Below, piece by piece: positions 41,213 to 48,902 of a stretch of DNA of 64,000 nucleotides. The DNA comes from Dellaglioa kimchii. Lineage in GTDB: Bacteria > Bacillota > Bacilli > Lactobacillales > Lactobacillaceae. Each line of letters begins with the position of its first letter. Position 1 is the first letter of the stretch. Where the stretch lies: assembly GCF_046115505.1 (NCBI RefSeq), contig NZ_CP170736.1, positions 1,178,001 to 1,242,000 on the forward strand, in the 5' to 3' direction. The notes below the pieces were generated by a model, which made no database searches, had not been told where the DNA came from, and saw only the letters and a list, made by a program, of their open reading frames with translations. Position numbers and translations under genes: made by a program.

Positions 41213-41665
41213 TTAACCGCGAATACCGCGATTTTCCAATTTATTAGTAATCACTTTTAATTCATTAACATAACCAAGATATTCTTCTTCAGTCATATCA
41301 AATGAAGTGAAACAATTCGACATCTGTTTCATAATTCTATTTTTACTTCTTTTAGCTTTCTCAGTTAATGAGACATTCACACGACGTTCATCTTCAGGAT
41401 CTCTAGTCCGAAGAATCCAGTCATCCTTTTCCATACGTTTTAAAAGTGGTGTCAATGTTCCGTTATCTAGATGTAACTTCGCACCAAGTTCTTTCACCAT
41501 AACAGGTGACGTTTCCCACAATGAAAGTAACGTGATATATTGCGGATACGTTAAACTAAATTCCTTCAGTGATTCGGTATAAAATTTATTGTAATCTTTT
41601 TGTGCTGTGTAAATAGCAAAACATAGTTCATCTTCTAATTTTTCTGGATCATGTTTTAAAGCCAT
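41213..41665 (-). CDS. ohrR: MarR/OhrR-family peroxide-sensing regulator
   Basis: 150 residues. The N-terminal LEDELCFAIYTAQKDYNKFY places Cys15 exactly where OhrR has its reactive peroxide-sensing Cys. TYPQYITLLSLWE also follows OhrR, and the winged helix (LHLDNGTLTPLLKRMEKDDWI ... RDPEDERRVNVSLTEK) is intact. OhrR represses organic-hydroperoxide reductase until Cys15 is oxidised. No ohr gene is adjacent: its neighbours are mnmE and jag. Its target is therefore elsewhere or itself. It has GGGAGTCCCC-type context and its own probable terminator. Confidence 0.85.
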   Translation of the reverse strand: MALKHDPEKLEDELCFAIYTAQKDYNKFYTESLKEFSLTYPQYITLLSLWETSPVMVKELGAKLHLDNGTLTPLLKRMEKDDWILRTRDPEDERRVNVSLTEKAKRSKNRIMKQMSNCFTSFDMTEEEYLGYVNELKVITNKLENRGIRG

Positions 41666-41691
41666 AGGTGGGGACTCCCTTCTATTACTGA

Positions 41692-42417
41692 CTATTTTTT
41701 ATTTTTAGGCGCTACAATTACTGAGCGCTTAGGTTCTGTTCCTATCGATGTTGTTTTGATTCGGTTATTTCGTGCTAAATAAAAATGAATTTGTTTACGT
41801 TCATTAGCAGGCATCGGGTCTAATTGTACTGTCTCACCCGTTCTAATAACATCTTTGGACACTTTAATTGCAAGTCGCTCAATCGTTTCTTCGCGGCGTT
41901 TACGATAGCCACCAACATCTAAAATAACATTCATTCTGCTAACTGCTTTTTGGTTCATATTAACTTGTGCTAAATACTGCAAAGCATTTAAACTCTTACC
42001 ATGCTTACCAATTAATAATCCTTGTTTACTCGTATTAAAATCGTATGTTACCTGACGGCGTTCAAATTGGACGTTAATTTCTGTATCAATACCCATTAAT
42101 TCTGTAATGTCGGCCAAATAATAACCAACATCATGAACTGCTTTTTCATTAAGTTGACTTCTAGCTGATTTTTCTGCTGCCGTTAGAGGTTTTGATATAA
42201 CACTATCTTTTTTTTCATCAATAATTTTCTTGCTTACCGGTTTTTCTGTTATTTTTTTTTCAATTAATTCAACTTCCGCCTTTTGGCGGCCAAAAAATAA
42301 AAATCCAGACTTACCTTCATTGATTATTTTAATTTCAATCTGTGTTTTTTCAAGCTTTAATGCAGCCAAACCGTTACTCACAGCTTGATCAACATTTTTT
42401 CCAGTAAATATGGGCAT
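41692..42417 (-). CDS. jag: RNA-binding protein Jag/KhpB (KH and R3H domains)
   Basis: About 241 residues: an N-terminal Jag_N domain (MPIFTGKNVDQAVSNGLAAL..., with GFLFFGRQKAEVE), a charged linker, a KH domain (FNTSKQGLLIGKHGKSLNALQYLAQV) and an R3H domain (PMPANERKQIHFYLARNNRIKTTSIG). KhpB binds many transcripts with KhpA and influences cell elongation. GGAGGATGAAC sets the ATG at 42417 and not the one at 42423 lying in the Shine-Dalgarno. It is normally directly after yidC, but here two genes and a parS intervene. Confidence 0.94.
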   Translation of the reverse strand: MPIFTGKNVDQAVSNGLAALKLEKTQIEIKIINEGKSGFLFFGRQKAEVELIEKKITEKPVSKKIIDEKKDSVISKPLTAAEKSARSQLNEKAVHDVGYYLADITELMGIDTEINVQFERRQVTYDFNTSKQGLLIGKHGKSLNALQYLAQVNMNQKAVSRMNVILDVGGYRKRREETIERLAIKVSKDVIRTGETVQLDPMPANERKQIHFYLARNNRIKTTSIGTEPKRSVIVAPKNKK

Positions 42418-42517
42418 GTTCATCCTCCAAATATAATTATCATCGTTATATTATAGCACTAATTGGCCCCTTATCTATACCCTTTTTCAGAACGATTTTT
42501 TTGAAAAGTTCTTTCAT

Positions 42518-42548
42518 TTGACAAAATCTATAGGACTCAGCCTATAAT
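42518..42548 (+). promoter_or_regulatory. Promoter of the aldo/keto reductase gene
   Basis: TTGACA (42518-42523) and TATAAT (42543-42548), both consensus, but the spacer is 19 bases, longer than optimal. It lies 38 bases before the ATG. Confidence 0.6.
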
Positions 42549-42585
42549 GAAAATGCTAAATATAAAAACTTGGAGGATTAATTCT

Positions 42586-43440
42586 ATGAATAAATTAACA
42601 GACACATATGAATTAGCAAATGGTGTCAAAATTCCAGTTGTTGGTTTTGGTACTTGGCAAACACCAAGCGGCGATGTTGCTAAAGCATCAGTAAAATCAG
42701 CATTAGCTTCTGGTTACAGACATTTAGATACTGCTGAAATGTACCACAATGAAAGTAGTGTTGGAGAAGGTATTGCCGAAAGCGGTGTTGCTCGTGAAGA
42801 TATCTTTTTAACAAGTAAATTAGCTAATACAGATCATACGTACGATGAAACACAAACAGCATTTGCACAAACATTAAAAGATTTAGGTGTTGATTACCTT
42901 GATTTATTTTTGATTCACTGGCCAAATCCTGCTGCTTATCGTGAAGATAATTGGGAAAGTCATCTTCAAGAAACATGGCGTGCATTCGAAGATCTTTATA
43001 ACGAAGGTAAAATTAAAGCCATTGGTGTTTCTAACTTCCGTCCTCGTCATTTTAAAATTTTGGAAGAAACACAAACAATTACACCAATGATTAACCAAAT
43101 TAGATTAGCTCCTGGCGATACTCCCAAAGAGACAATTGATTATTGTCACGAACATAATATTCAATTAGAAGCTTATAGCCCATTAGGAACTGGTGCTATC
43201 TTTGCGGAGCCAACAATGGTTAAAATTGCCAATCGTATTGGTCGTAGTGTTGCACAAGTTACCTTACGTTGGTCATTACAAAATGGATTCTTACCACTTC
43301 CAAAATCTGTTCATGCTGATAGAATTGAAGAAAATACTCATTTATTTGATTTTGAATTATCTGATGAAGACATGGCAGAAATCAACTCTCTAGATGGCGT
43401 TGTTGGTTATGCTCAAGATCCAGATACAGCAACTTTCTAA
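42586..43440 (+). CDS. Aldo/keto reductase (2,5-diketo-gluconate reductase type)
   Basis: A 284-residue NADPH-dependent TIM-barrel reductase. The catalytic tetrad is complete: Asp48 (HLDTAEMY), Tyr53, Lys78 (LTSKLANT) and His111 (LFLIHWPNP). GVSNFRPRH and LPKSVHADRIEENTHLFDF form the cofactor-binding C-terminal part. Members reduce aldehydes, methylglyoxal or diketones; the substrate is unknown. TTGGAGG 8 bases before ATG 42586 decides the start over 42547. It is head-on to replication and flanked by a parS and terminator. Confidence 0.92.
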   Translation: MNKLTDTYELANGVKIPVVGFGTWQTPSGDVAKASVKSALASGYRHLDTAEMYHNESSVGEGIAESGVAREDIFLTSKLANTDHTYDETQTAFAQTLKDLGVDYLDLFLIHWPNPAAYREDNWESHLQETWRAFEDLYNEGKIKAIGVSNFRPRHFKILEETQTITPMINQIRLAPGDTPKETIDYCHEHNIQLEAYSPLGTGAIFAEPTMVKIANRIGRSVAQVTLRWSLQNGFLPLPKSVHADRIEENTHLFDFELSDEDMAEINSLDGVVGYAQDPDTATF

Positions 43441-43442
43441 AA

Positions 43443-43458
43443 TGTTTCACGTGAAACA
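43443..43458. promoter_or_regulatory. parS site (perfect)
   Basis: TGTTTCACGTGAAACA, identical to the bacterial consensus for ParB binding. It starts 2 bases after the aldo/keto reductase stop and runs straight into a terminator. Confidence 0.97.
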
Positions 43459-43496
43459 AAAATGCGTAGCCAGATATATTCTGGCTACGCATTTTT
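43458..43496. terminator. Bidirectional terminator between the AKR gene and pspC
   Basis: AAAAATGCGTAGCCAGA (43458-43474) pairs with its complement at 43480-43496. Convergent genes on both sides use it. Confidence 0.93.
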
Positions 43497-43498
43497 AG

Positions 43499-43696
43499 TT
43501 ATCTATAGTTTGAAGATGCATTAGGCATGACTATTGCACATATGATGTAGACAATAATACCAGGGAATGCCGCACTCAGGACACTTAAAAGAACGTACCC
43601 TATTCTTGTCAGTGTTGGGTCCCAGTTAAAAAATTCAGCAATACCACCGACAACACCAGCGATAATTCTATTATTAGATTTTGTTAATTTTCTCAA
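43499..43696 (-). CDS. PspC-domain membrane protein
   Basis: A 65-residue protein with the PspC signature IIAGVVGGIAEFFNWDPTLTRIGYVLL followed by a membrane helix (VLSAAFPGIIVYIICAIVM). PspC domains belong to phage-shock or LiaS-type envelope stress systems in other Firmicutes, and stand-alone copies are common in lactobacilli. GAGGAGG precedes the ATG. It sits between yidC and jag on the same strand. Being monocistronic behind the yidC terminator suggests its own control. Confidence 0.9.
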   Translation of the reverse strand: MRKLTKSNNRIIAGVVGGIAEFFNWDPTLTRIGYVLLSVLSAAFPGIIVYIICAIVMPNASSNYR

Positions 43697-43744
43697 TTTT
43701 AATCCTCCTCTTGTTAACCTTTTATATAATTATATCCAAAATAA

Positions 43745-43776
43745 AAAACCAAAGCCACTAAATGGACTTTGGTTTT
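43745..43776 (-). terminator. Terminator of yidC
   Basis: AAAACCAAAG and CTTTGGTTTT with an inner CCA/TGG. A T-run follows on the minus strand. It lies 7 bases from the yidC stop. Confidence 0.85.
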
Positions 43777-43782
43777 CAAAAA

Positions 43783-44622
43783 TTACTTTTTGTTACGGCC
43801 TTTATAAGCTTTCTTTTTCGCTTTTTTAATAGCCTGTACTTTTTCTTTTTCAAGACGTACTTTTTCTTCACGTTCACGTGTAATTTTAAACGGATTATTA
43901 ATTAACAATGTTTGTCCAACTGAGAATGCATTGGTAATAACCCAATATAATGACAAGGCTGATGGTAAGTTAACAGCTGTCACAAGAATCATTATTGGTG
44001 TACCATAAACCATCATCGTTGACATTGAGTTAGCTTCAGGTTGGGACATAACACCCAACTTAGAAACAAAATAAGTTAAGATTGCAGCAAAAATTGGTAA
44101 GATGAAATACGGATCTTTATCACCAAGCTGTAACCATAAAAATTCACCCGTCTTCAAAACGTTTGTTCTCAAAATAGCTTGATAAAGAGCTAATAAAATC
44201 GGCATCTGTACTAATAGTGGTAAACATCCAGCAACAGGATTAATGCCTGCTTCTGCATATAATTTCTGTTGTTCTTCACGTAATTTTTGAACAGTTGCAG
44301 CATCTTTACCAGAGTGCTTAGCTTGAAGTGCCTTCAATTGAGGTTGTACTTCAGCTGTTTTACGCATACTTTTTGTTTGATAAATCATTAATGGTAATAA
44401 AATAACTCTAATGATTATGGTAAAGATGATAATACCAACACCATAGTTTCCACCAAATAATTTTGAAAGGAAAATAATAGCCTTAGAGAAACTAAGAATG
44501 ATACCGCCATCCCAAATTCCTGTACTATTTTCCGTTATTGGTGTTGTACTACATCCCGCTAGGACTAACATTAACCCCAACATACTTAATAGGACTAAAA
44601 ATCGCTTACTCTTCTTTTTCAC
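43783..44622 (-). CDS. yidC: Membrane protein insertase YidC (Oxa1 family)
   Basis: About 279 residues. A lipoprotein signal with lipobox LVLAGC (lipidated Cys) is followed by five helices around the conserved groove. The cytosolic loop has KALQAKHSGKDAATVQKLREEQQKLYAEAGINPVAGCLPLLVQMPILLALYQ. A basic tail (REREEKVRLEKEKVQAIKKAKKKAYKGRNKK) helps ribosome binding. The frame opens at 44640, but GAGGG places the start at GTG 44622, just after rnpA. It inserts membrane proteins alone or with SecYEG. Confidence 0.95.
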   Translation of the reverse strand: MKKKSKRFLVLLSMLGLMLVLAGCSTTPITENSTGIWDGGIILSFSKAIIFLSKLFGGNYGVGIIIFTIIIRVILLPLMIYQTKSMRKTAEVQPQLKALQAKHSGKDAATVQKLREEQQKLYAEAGINPVAGCLPLLVQMPILLALYQAILRTNVLKTGEFLWLQLGDKDPYFILPIFAAILTYFVSKLGVMSQPEANSMSTMMVYGTPIMILVTAVNLPSALSLYWVITNAFSVGQTLLINNPFKITREREEKVRLEKEKVQAIKKAKKKAYKGRNKK

Positions 44623-44644
44623 AAGAATACCCTCGCTCACTTTA

Positions 44645-44983
44645 TTAGTCTAAAATTTTAGCTATTTTTAAAACATGTGTTAATTGTTTCTTTGATTCCT
44701 CTTGTGACAACCAAGCAACAGATGGTCTAGCAATAACCAAAAAATCACAATCTTGTTTAAGATCTGGTTTCAATTCTAACAATGATTGACGAATACGACG
44801 TTTAACCCAATTACGAGCAACAGCATTCCCAATACGTTTTCCAACTGAAATTCCGACTCTAAAATGAGCTTGTTCTGGTTTTTCCATCATATATATAACA
44901 TACTTTCGGTTCGCACAAGATTGACCTTTTTTAAAAACGGTTTGGAACTCTGCTTCTTTTTTAACGCGATATGATTTTCTCAT
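44645..44983 (-). CDS. rnpA: Ribonuclease P protein component
   Basis: 112 residues. It supports the RNase P RNA in trimming tRNA 5' leaders. The start is MRKSYRVKKEAEFQTVFKKGQSC. The RNR motif is AVARNWVKRRIRQSLLELKP, and ISVGKRIGNAV precedes it. A longer frame reaches 45034, but TGGAGAT 5-6 bases before ATG 44983 and the family length fix the start. It follows rpmH across a hairpin. Confidence 0.95.
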   Translation of the reverse strand: MRKSYRVKKEAEFQTVFKKGQSCANRKYVIYMMEKPEQAHFRVGISVGKRIGNAVARNWVKRRIRQSLLELKPDLKQDCDFLVIARPSVAWLSQEESKKQLTHVLKIAKILD

Positions 44984-45027
44984 GTAATATCTCCAGTTAA
45001 ATAGATACTGTATCTTTGTAATAAAAA

Positions 45028-45047
45028 AAACCACTGAAATCAGTGGT
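45028..45047 (-). terminator. Hairpin between rpmH and rnpA (attenuating terminator)
   Basis: ACCACTGA (45030-45037), AA, TCAGTGGT (45040-45047), followed on the minus strand by eight T. It directly abuts the rpmH stop, so it probably allows much more rpmH than rnpA to be made. Confidence 0.85.
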
Positions 45048-45182
45048 CTATGCAGACAATACTTTTCTACCTTTACGGCGTCTACGTGCTAAGACGTTAC
45101 GGCCGCCTTTTGTACTCATGCGTTTACGGAAACCATGCACGCGTTCACGGTGACGTTTTTTAGGTTGGTATGTTCTTTTCAT
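45048..45182 (-). CDS. rpmH: Ribosomal protein bL34
   Basis: A 44-residue, very basic protein: MKRTYQPKKRHRERVHGF, then RKRMSTKGGRNVLARRRRKG and RKVLSA. This matches bL34 over its full length. It is short and easily missed, but GGAGG lies upstream and the position, divergent from dnaA and followed by rnpA, is universal in Firmicutes. Confidence 0.97.
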   Translation of the reverse strand: MKRTYQPKKRHRERVHGFRKRMSTKGGRNVLARRRRKGRKVLSA

Positions 45183-45692
45183 AATTTAGGCACCTCCTTA
45201 AATACTTAATGTTTCAACTAATCGGTATCTTGATAAAAATAAGATACCAGTGACGTCAATTTCACTTACCGGAATATAATACCATACTTCTTTCTTCTAT
45301 GAAAGAAAATTATTAGAATTCAATGTAATTTAGTTATCCACACTTTTTCACTATTTATTTTTTAGTTGTGGATGAGTTGTGAAACACATCTTGTCGTCCA
45401 CAACTCGGAACACACACTTTTTCACAATAAACAGCCTGTTAATAAGTTATACACACCCTTAACTAAAAACTGTTAATAACTAATGAAAACCTTTTAACAA
45501 CATGCTTTATTTCAATCACTGATTTGTGGATAACATGACAAACAGGGCTGTGCAATCTTTTTATGCCCACCCCTGTGGAAAACTTATTAATGCCCCTGTT
45601 ATTATTTTTTACACAATTTTTTAAACCTGTGGAAAACTCTTCTTTAAAATGCTAAACTGTAGTTACGATTTATTTAAACAAGGAGGCTTTTT
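45183..45692. other. oriC: oriC, upstream part: rpmH-dnaA intergenic region
   Basis: 510 bases with no gene. It carries DnaA boxes: TTATCCACA at 45334 (plus), TGTGGATGA at 45367 (minus, one mismatch), TTATACACA at 45447 (plus), TGTGGATAA at 45525 (minus, perfect), and TGTGGAAAA at 45574 and 45628 (minus, one mismatch). AT-rich spacers and the rpmH promoter side are here too. dnaA autoregulation through these boxes is likely. Confidence 0.93.
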
Positions 45693-47045
45693 GTGCTTAC
45701 TCTCGAAAATTTATGGACCTCACTGACCGATTATTTCAAAACGCAACTCAACCCTGTTAGTTACGAAACTTGGATTTCATCAGCTGAACCAAAACAATTT
45801 ATTAATAACGACCTTATTATTGAGCTACCCTCCCAGCTACATAAAACTTACTGGATACAACATTTAGCACCAAAAGTTGTTGCGTTTCTTTACGAATCAA
45901 CTGGTGAAGAAATCAATCCCGTTTTAAAAATAAAGGGTGAATTAACCGCGGGCGGCCAATCAACTATGGCATTATCAAATAGTTCAAACTCTAATAACGA
46001 TAATGTCCCTACCTTTATGCGTGATGCCAAATTAAACGATAGATATACCTTTAGTACGTTCGTTACTGGAAAAGGTAATCAGATGGCCCATGCTGCTGCT
46101 TTGGTTGTTTCTGAAGAACCTGGGCGCTTATACAACCCGCTCTTTTTCTATGGTGGCGTTGGTTTGGGTAAAACCCATTTAATGCACGCAATTGGTCACC
46201 AAATGCTTCAAAACAATCCTGATGCAAAAGTAAAATACGTTACAAGTGAAGCATTTACTAATGGCTTCATTAACTCACTTCGAAATAATACGCCCGAAGA
46301 TTTCCGAAAAGAATATCGTAGTGTTGACCTCTTACTGGTGGATGATATTCAATTTTTTGCCGATAAAGAATCAACGCAAGAAGAATTTTTCCATACATTT
46401 AACTCTTTATATGATGATAAAAAACAAATCGTTTTATCATCTGATCGTTTACCAAACGAAATACCAAAATTACAAAAACGTCTTATATCTCGCTTTAAAT
46501 GGGGTCTTTCAGTTGATATAACCCCTCCTGATTTAGAAACTAGAATTGCTATTTTAAGAAATAAATCCGATGCTGAAAATCTTGAAATACCAGATGATAC
46601 ATTAAGTTATATTGCTGGCCAAATCGATTCGAATATTCGTGAACTTGAAGGAGCTTTAGTTAGAGTACAAGCATACGCGACCTTATCAAACTCAGAAATA
46701 ACAACGAGTTTAGCCGCCGATGCCTTAAAAAACTTAAGTTTAAAAGATAAATCAAATGAAATTTCAATTGCTATTGTTCAAGATCGGGTTGCTAAATATT
46801 TCCATGTTACTGTGGGCGATTTAAAAGGTAAAAAACGTGTTAAAGCAATTGTTATGCCACGTCAAATTGCTATGTACTTAAGTCGCGAACTTACCGACAA
46901 TTCTTTACCAAAGATTGGATCTGAATTTGGTGGTAAGGATCATACAACGGTTATTCATGCTCACGAAAAAATTGCTGTGATGTTAGAAACTGATGACAAA
47001 CTTCAGCGTCAAATTTCAGATCTTAAGAGTGAACTTAATCAATAA
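45693..47045 (+). CDS. dnaA: Chromosomal replication initiator DnaA
   Basis: 450 residues: domain I (MLTLENLWTSLTDYFKTQLNPVSYETWI), a short linker (SNSSNSNNDNVP), an AAA+ domain III with Walker A GGVGLGKTHLMHAIGH (about 153), Walker B LLLVDDIQFF and sensor regions, and DNA-binding domain IV with the signature FGGKDHTTVIHAHEKI. It opens the origin by binding DnaA boxes. The start is GTG at 45693 with GGAGG 6 bases upstream. Boxes flank the gene on both sides. Confidence 0.98.
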   Translation: MLTLENLWTSLTDYFKTQLNPVSYETWISSAEPKQFINNDLIIELPSQLHKTYWIQHLAPKVVAFLYESTGEEINPVLKIKGELTAGGQSTMALSNSSNSNNDNVPTFMRDAKLNDRYTFSTFVTGKGNQMAHAAALVVSEEPGRLYNPLFFYGGVGLGKTHLMHAIGHQMLQNNPDAKVKYVTSEAFTNGFINSLRNNTPEDFRKEYRSVDLLLVDDIQFFADKESTQEEFFHTFNSLYDDKKQIVLSSDRLPNEIPKLQKRLISRFKWGLSVDITPPDLETRIAILRNKSDAENLEIPDDTLSYIAGQIDSNIRELEGALVRVQAYATLSNSEITTSLAADALKNLSLKDKSNEISIAIVQDRVAKYFHVTVGDLKGKKRVKAIVMPRQIAMYLSRELTDNSLPKIGSEFGGKDHTTVIHAHEKIAVMLETDDKLQRQISDLKSELNQ

Positions 47046-47215
47046 TAGTTGTGGACAATTGTGGATAAGGTAGCTTGTTTACTCACAGGTTATCCACATG
47101 TGAATTCTTTTATTTACATGGTCTCAACGTATTTCTTAACATGATTAACAGGCCCTACTACTGCTTCTATTCTTTTATTACTTAATTAATAACTAAACTT
47201 ACCGGAGGATTTACT
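47046..47215. other. oriC: oriC, downstream part: DnaA boxes and likely unwinding element
   Basis: TGTGGACAA (47050, minus, one mismatch), TGTGGATAA (47060, minus, perfect) and TTATCCACA (47090, plus, perfect) are followed by GGCCC (47151-47155). A run of trinucleotides CTACTACTGCTTCTATTC (47155-47172) and an AT-rich tract (TTTTATTACTTAATTAATAA) come next. The order box, GC-rich step, trio-like repeats, AT tract corresponds to the basal unwinding system described in Bacillus subtilis. Confidence 0.8.
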
Positions 47216-48355
47216 ATGGAATTTACAATTAATCGATCAGCGTTCATTAAACAATTAACAGATGTTCAAAGAGCTATTTCTTCAAAAACAACAATTCCTA
47301 TATTAACGGGTATCAAAGTTGTCTTAACTGCTTCTGGTTTACTTTTAACAGGTAGTGATGCAGATGTTTCTATTGAAACTTTTTTATCTGTTGAAGATGA
47401 ATCTAATAACTTAACAATTGAATCAACTGGTGAAATTGTGCTACCTGCACGTTTCTTTAGTGAGATTGTTAAAAAATTGCCACAAGATACTTTTTCATTA
47501 ACAGTAACTGATGGTTATCAAACTGAAATTACTTCTGGATCAGCTTCATTCAATATTAATGGGTTAGATGCAAATAACTATCCGCATTTACCAGAAATTG
47601 ATACTGATGATAATTTAATTTTTTCAGGATCAATCTTAAAACAAATTATTAGTCAAACTGTTATTGCCGTTTCTAATCAAGAAAGTCGCCCTATTTTAAC
47701 AGGTGTTCATTTTGTCATTGAAAATGGCGAGTTTTTAGCAGTCGCAACAGATAGTCATCGTTTGAGCCAACGTAAAATTACATTGGAAGGCGCAAACGAC
47801 GCAAAATATGATGTTATTATTCCTGGTAAATCTTTAGTAGAATTATCACGAATGATTGACGATTCTAATCCTGATATTGAAATGCGTATTTCAGAAAACC
47901 AAGTACTCTTTATTCTTGGAAATACCTCATTTTATTCACGTTTATTAGAAGGAAATTATCCTGATACAAGTCGTTTAATTCCTAAAGAATCAGCTACAGA
48001 CATTGAGTTTAATGCGCCTAAATTATTATCAGCAATTGAACGTGCGTCATTACTATCACATGAAAGCCGTAATAACGTTGTTAAACTAGCGATTAATACC
48101 GCAGAACAAAAAGTTGTCATTTATAGTAACTCGCCTGATGTTGGTAATGTTGAAGAAGCTCTAGAATTTAGTAATTTATCAGGGAATGATCTTGAAATTT
48201 CGTTTAATCCAGACTATATGAAAGATGCTTTAAGATCTTTTGGACAAACTGAAATTAAAGTTGCGTTTACACAACCATTACGACCATTTACCCTAGTACC
48301 AACTGAAGATACAACACAATTTATTCAATTAATTACACCAGTTCGAACATTCTAA
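47216..48355 (+). CDS. dnaN: DNA polymerase III beta subunit (sliding clamp)
   Basis: 379 residues forming three clamp domains: MEFTINRSAFIKQLTDVQRAISSKTTIPILTGIKV, VSNQESRPILTGVHF and the C-terminal LRPFTLVPTEDTTQFIQLITPVRTF. It encircles DNA as a dimer and tethers polymerase. ACCGGAGG lies before the ATG. It has its own terminator at 48383-48430. Confidence 0.98.
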   Translation: MEFTINRSAFIKQLTDVQRAISSKTTIPILTGIKVVLTASGLLLTGSDADVSIETFLSVEDESNNLTIESTGEIVLPARFFSEIVKKLPQDTFSLTVTDGYQTEITSGSASFNINGLDANNYPHLPEIDTDDNLIFSGSILKQIISQTVIAVSNQESRPILTGVHFVIENGEFLAVATDSHRLSQRKITLEGANDAKYDVIIPGKSLVELSRMIDDSNPDIEMRISENQVLFILGNTSFYSRLLEGNYPDTSRLIPKESATDIEFNAPKLLSAIERASLLSHESRNNVVKLAINTAEQKVVIYSNSPDVGNVEEALEFSNLSGNDLEISFNPDYMKDALRSFGQTEIKVAFTQPLRPFTLVPTEDTTQFIQLITPVRTF

Positions 48356-48382
48356 TTAACTGTTAGTGTATGAATAACTAAT

Positions 48383-48432
48383 AAAAATAGAGTAAAAGCA
48401 GCCACTAAAACTGCTTTTACTCTATTTTTTTA
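48383..48432 (+). terminator. Terminator of dnaN
   Basis: AAAAATAGAGTAAAAGCAG pairs with CTGCTTTTACTCTATTTTT with a 9-base loop. A T-run follows. Confidence 0.92.
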
Positions 48433-48606
48433 GATAAATTTAATTAAAATTAAGAAATGAACTTTACAGTTTGGTTTTGACTAAAAAAACAAGGCAATAG
48501 TTAATTGTAGTCATTTAATTAAAAATATAGCCTTTTAAGTAATTTTAGAGTAAAAAGACTAATTAAAACTTAAATCGCTTAAATCGGCTTAAAATGAGAT
48601 GTGAAA
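48433..48606. other. Gap between dnaN terminator and yaaA promoter
   Basis: Together with the terminator and promoter this makes a 311-base gap. It is AT-rich with no gene and only short imperfect repeats (CTTAAATCGCTTAAATCGGC near 48570-48590). I see no other feature. Confidence 0.4.
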
Positions 48607-48635
48607 TTGTAATTTAGCGAAAAAAAAGGTATAAT
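48607..48635 (+). promoter_or_regulatory. Promoter of the yaaA-recF-gyrB-gyrA run
   Basis: TTGTAA (48607-48612), 17 bases, TATAAT (48630-48635), about 30 bases before yaaA. Confidence 0.75.
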
Positions 48636-48666
48636 AGAAAAGGAAGAAAATGGAGGTTGACGACGA

Positions 48667-48894
48667 TTGAAATCAGATATTTATTTAGAAACACCTTACA
48701 TGATGTTACAACAAGTTTTGAAATCAGAAACAATTATTAATTCTGGTGGCGAAGCAAAATGGTTTTTACGCGAAAATGAAGTCCTTGTAAATGGTGAATT
48801 AGAAGACCGACGTGGACGTAAATTATACCCTGGTGATGTTATTGAAGTTCCAGGTATCGCAATTATAACGATGCATTCAATGGACGAAAAGTAG
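48667..48894 (+). CDS. yaaA: S4-domain RNA-binding protein YaaA/RlbA
   Basis: 75 residues. The S4 fold is recognisable from LQQVLKSETIINSGGEAKWFLRENEVLVNGELEDRRGRKLYPGDVIEV. It lies between dnaN and recF, as it does in most Firmicutes. The S4 protein may act in ribosome assembly; the function is not firmly known. The start is TTG at 48667 with GGAGG 10 bases upstream. recF follows 8 bases after its stop. Confidence 0.95.
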   Translation: MKSDIYLETPYMMLQQVLKSETIINSGGEAKWFLRENEVLVNGELEDRRGRKLYPGDVIEVPGIAIITMHSMDEK

Positions 48895-48902
48895 GCTTAT
48901 CA

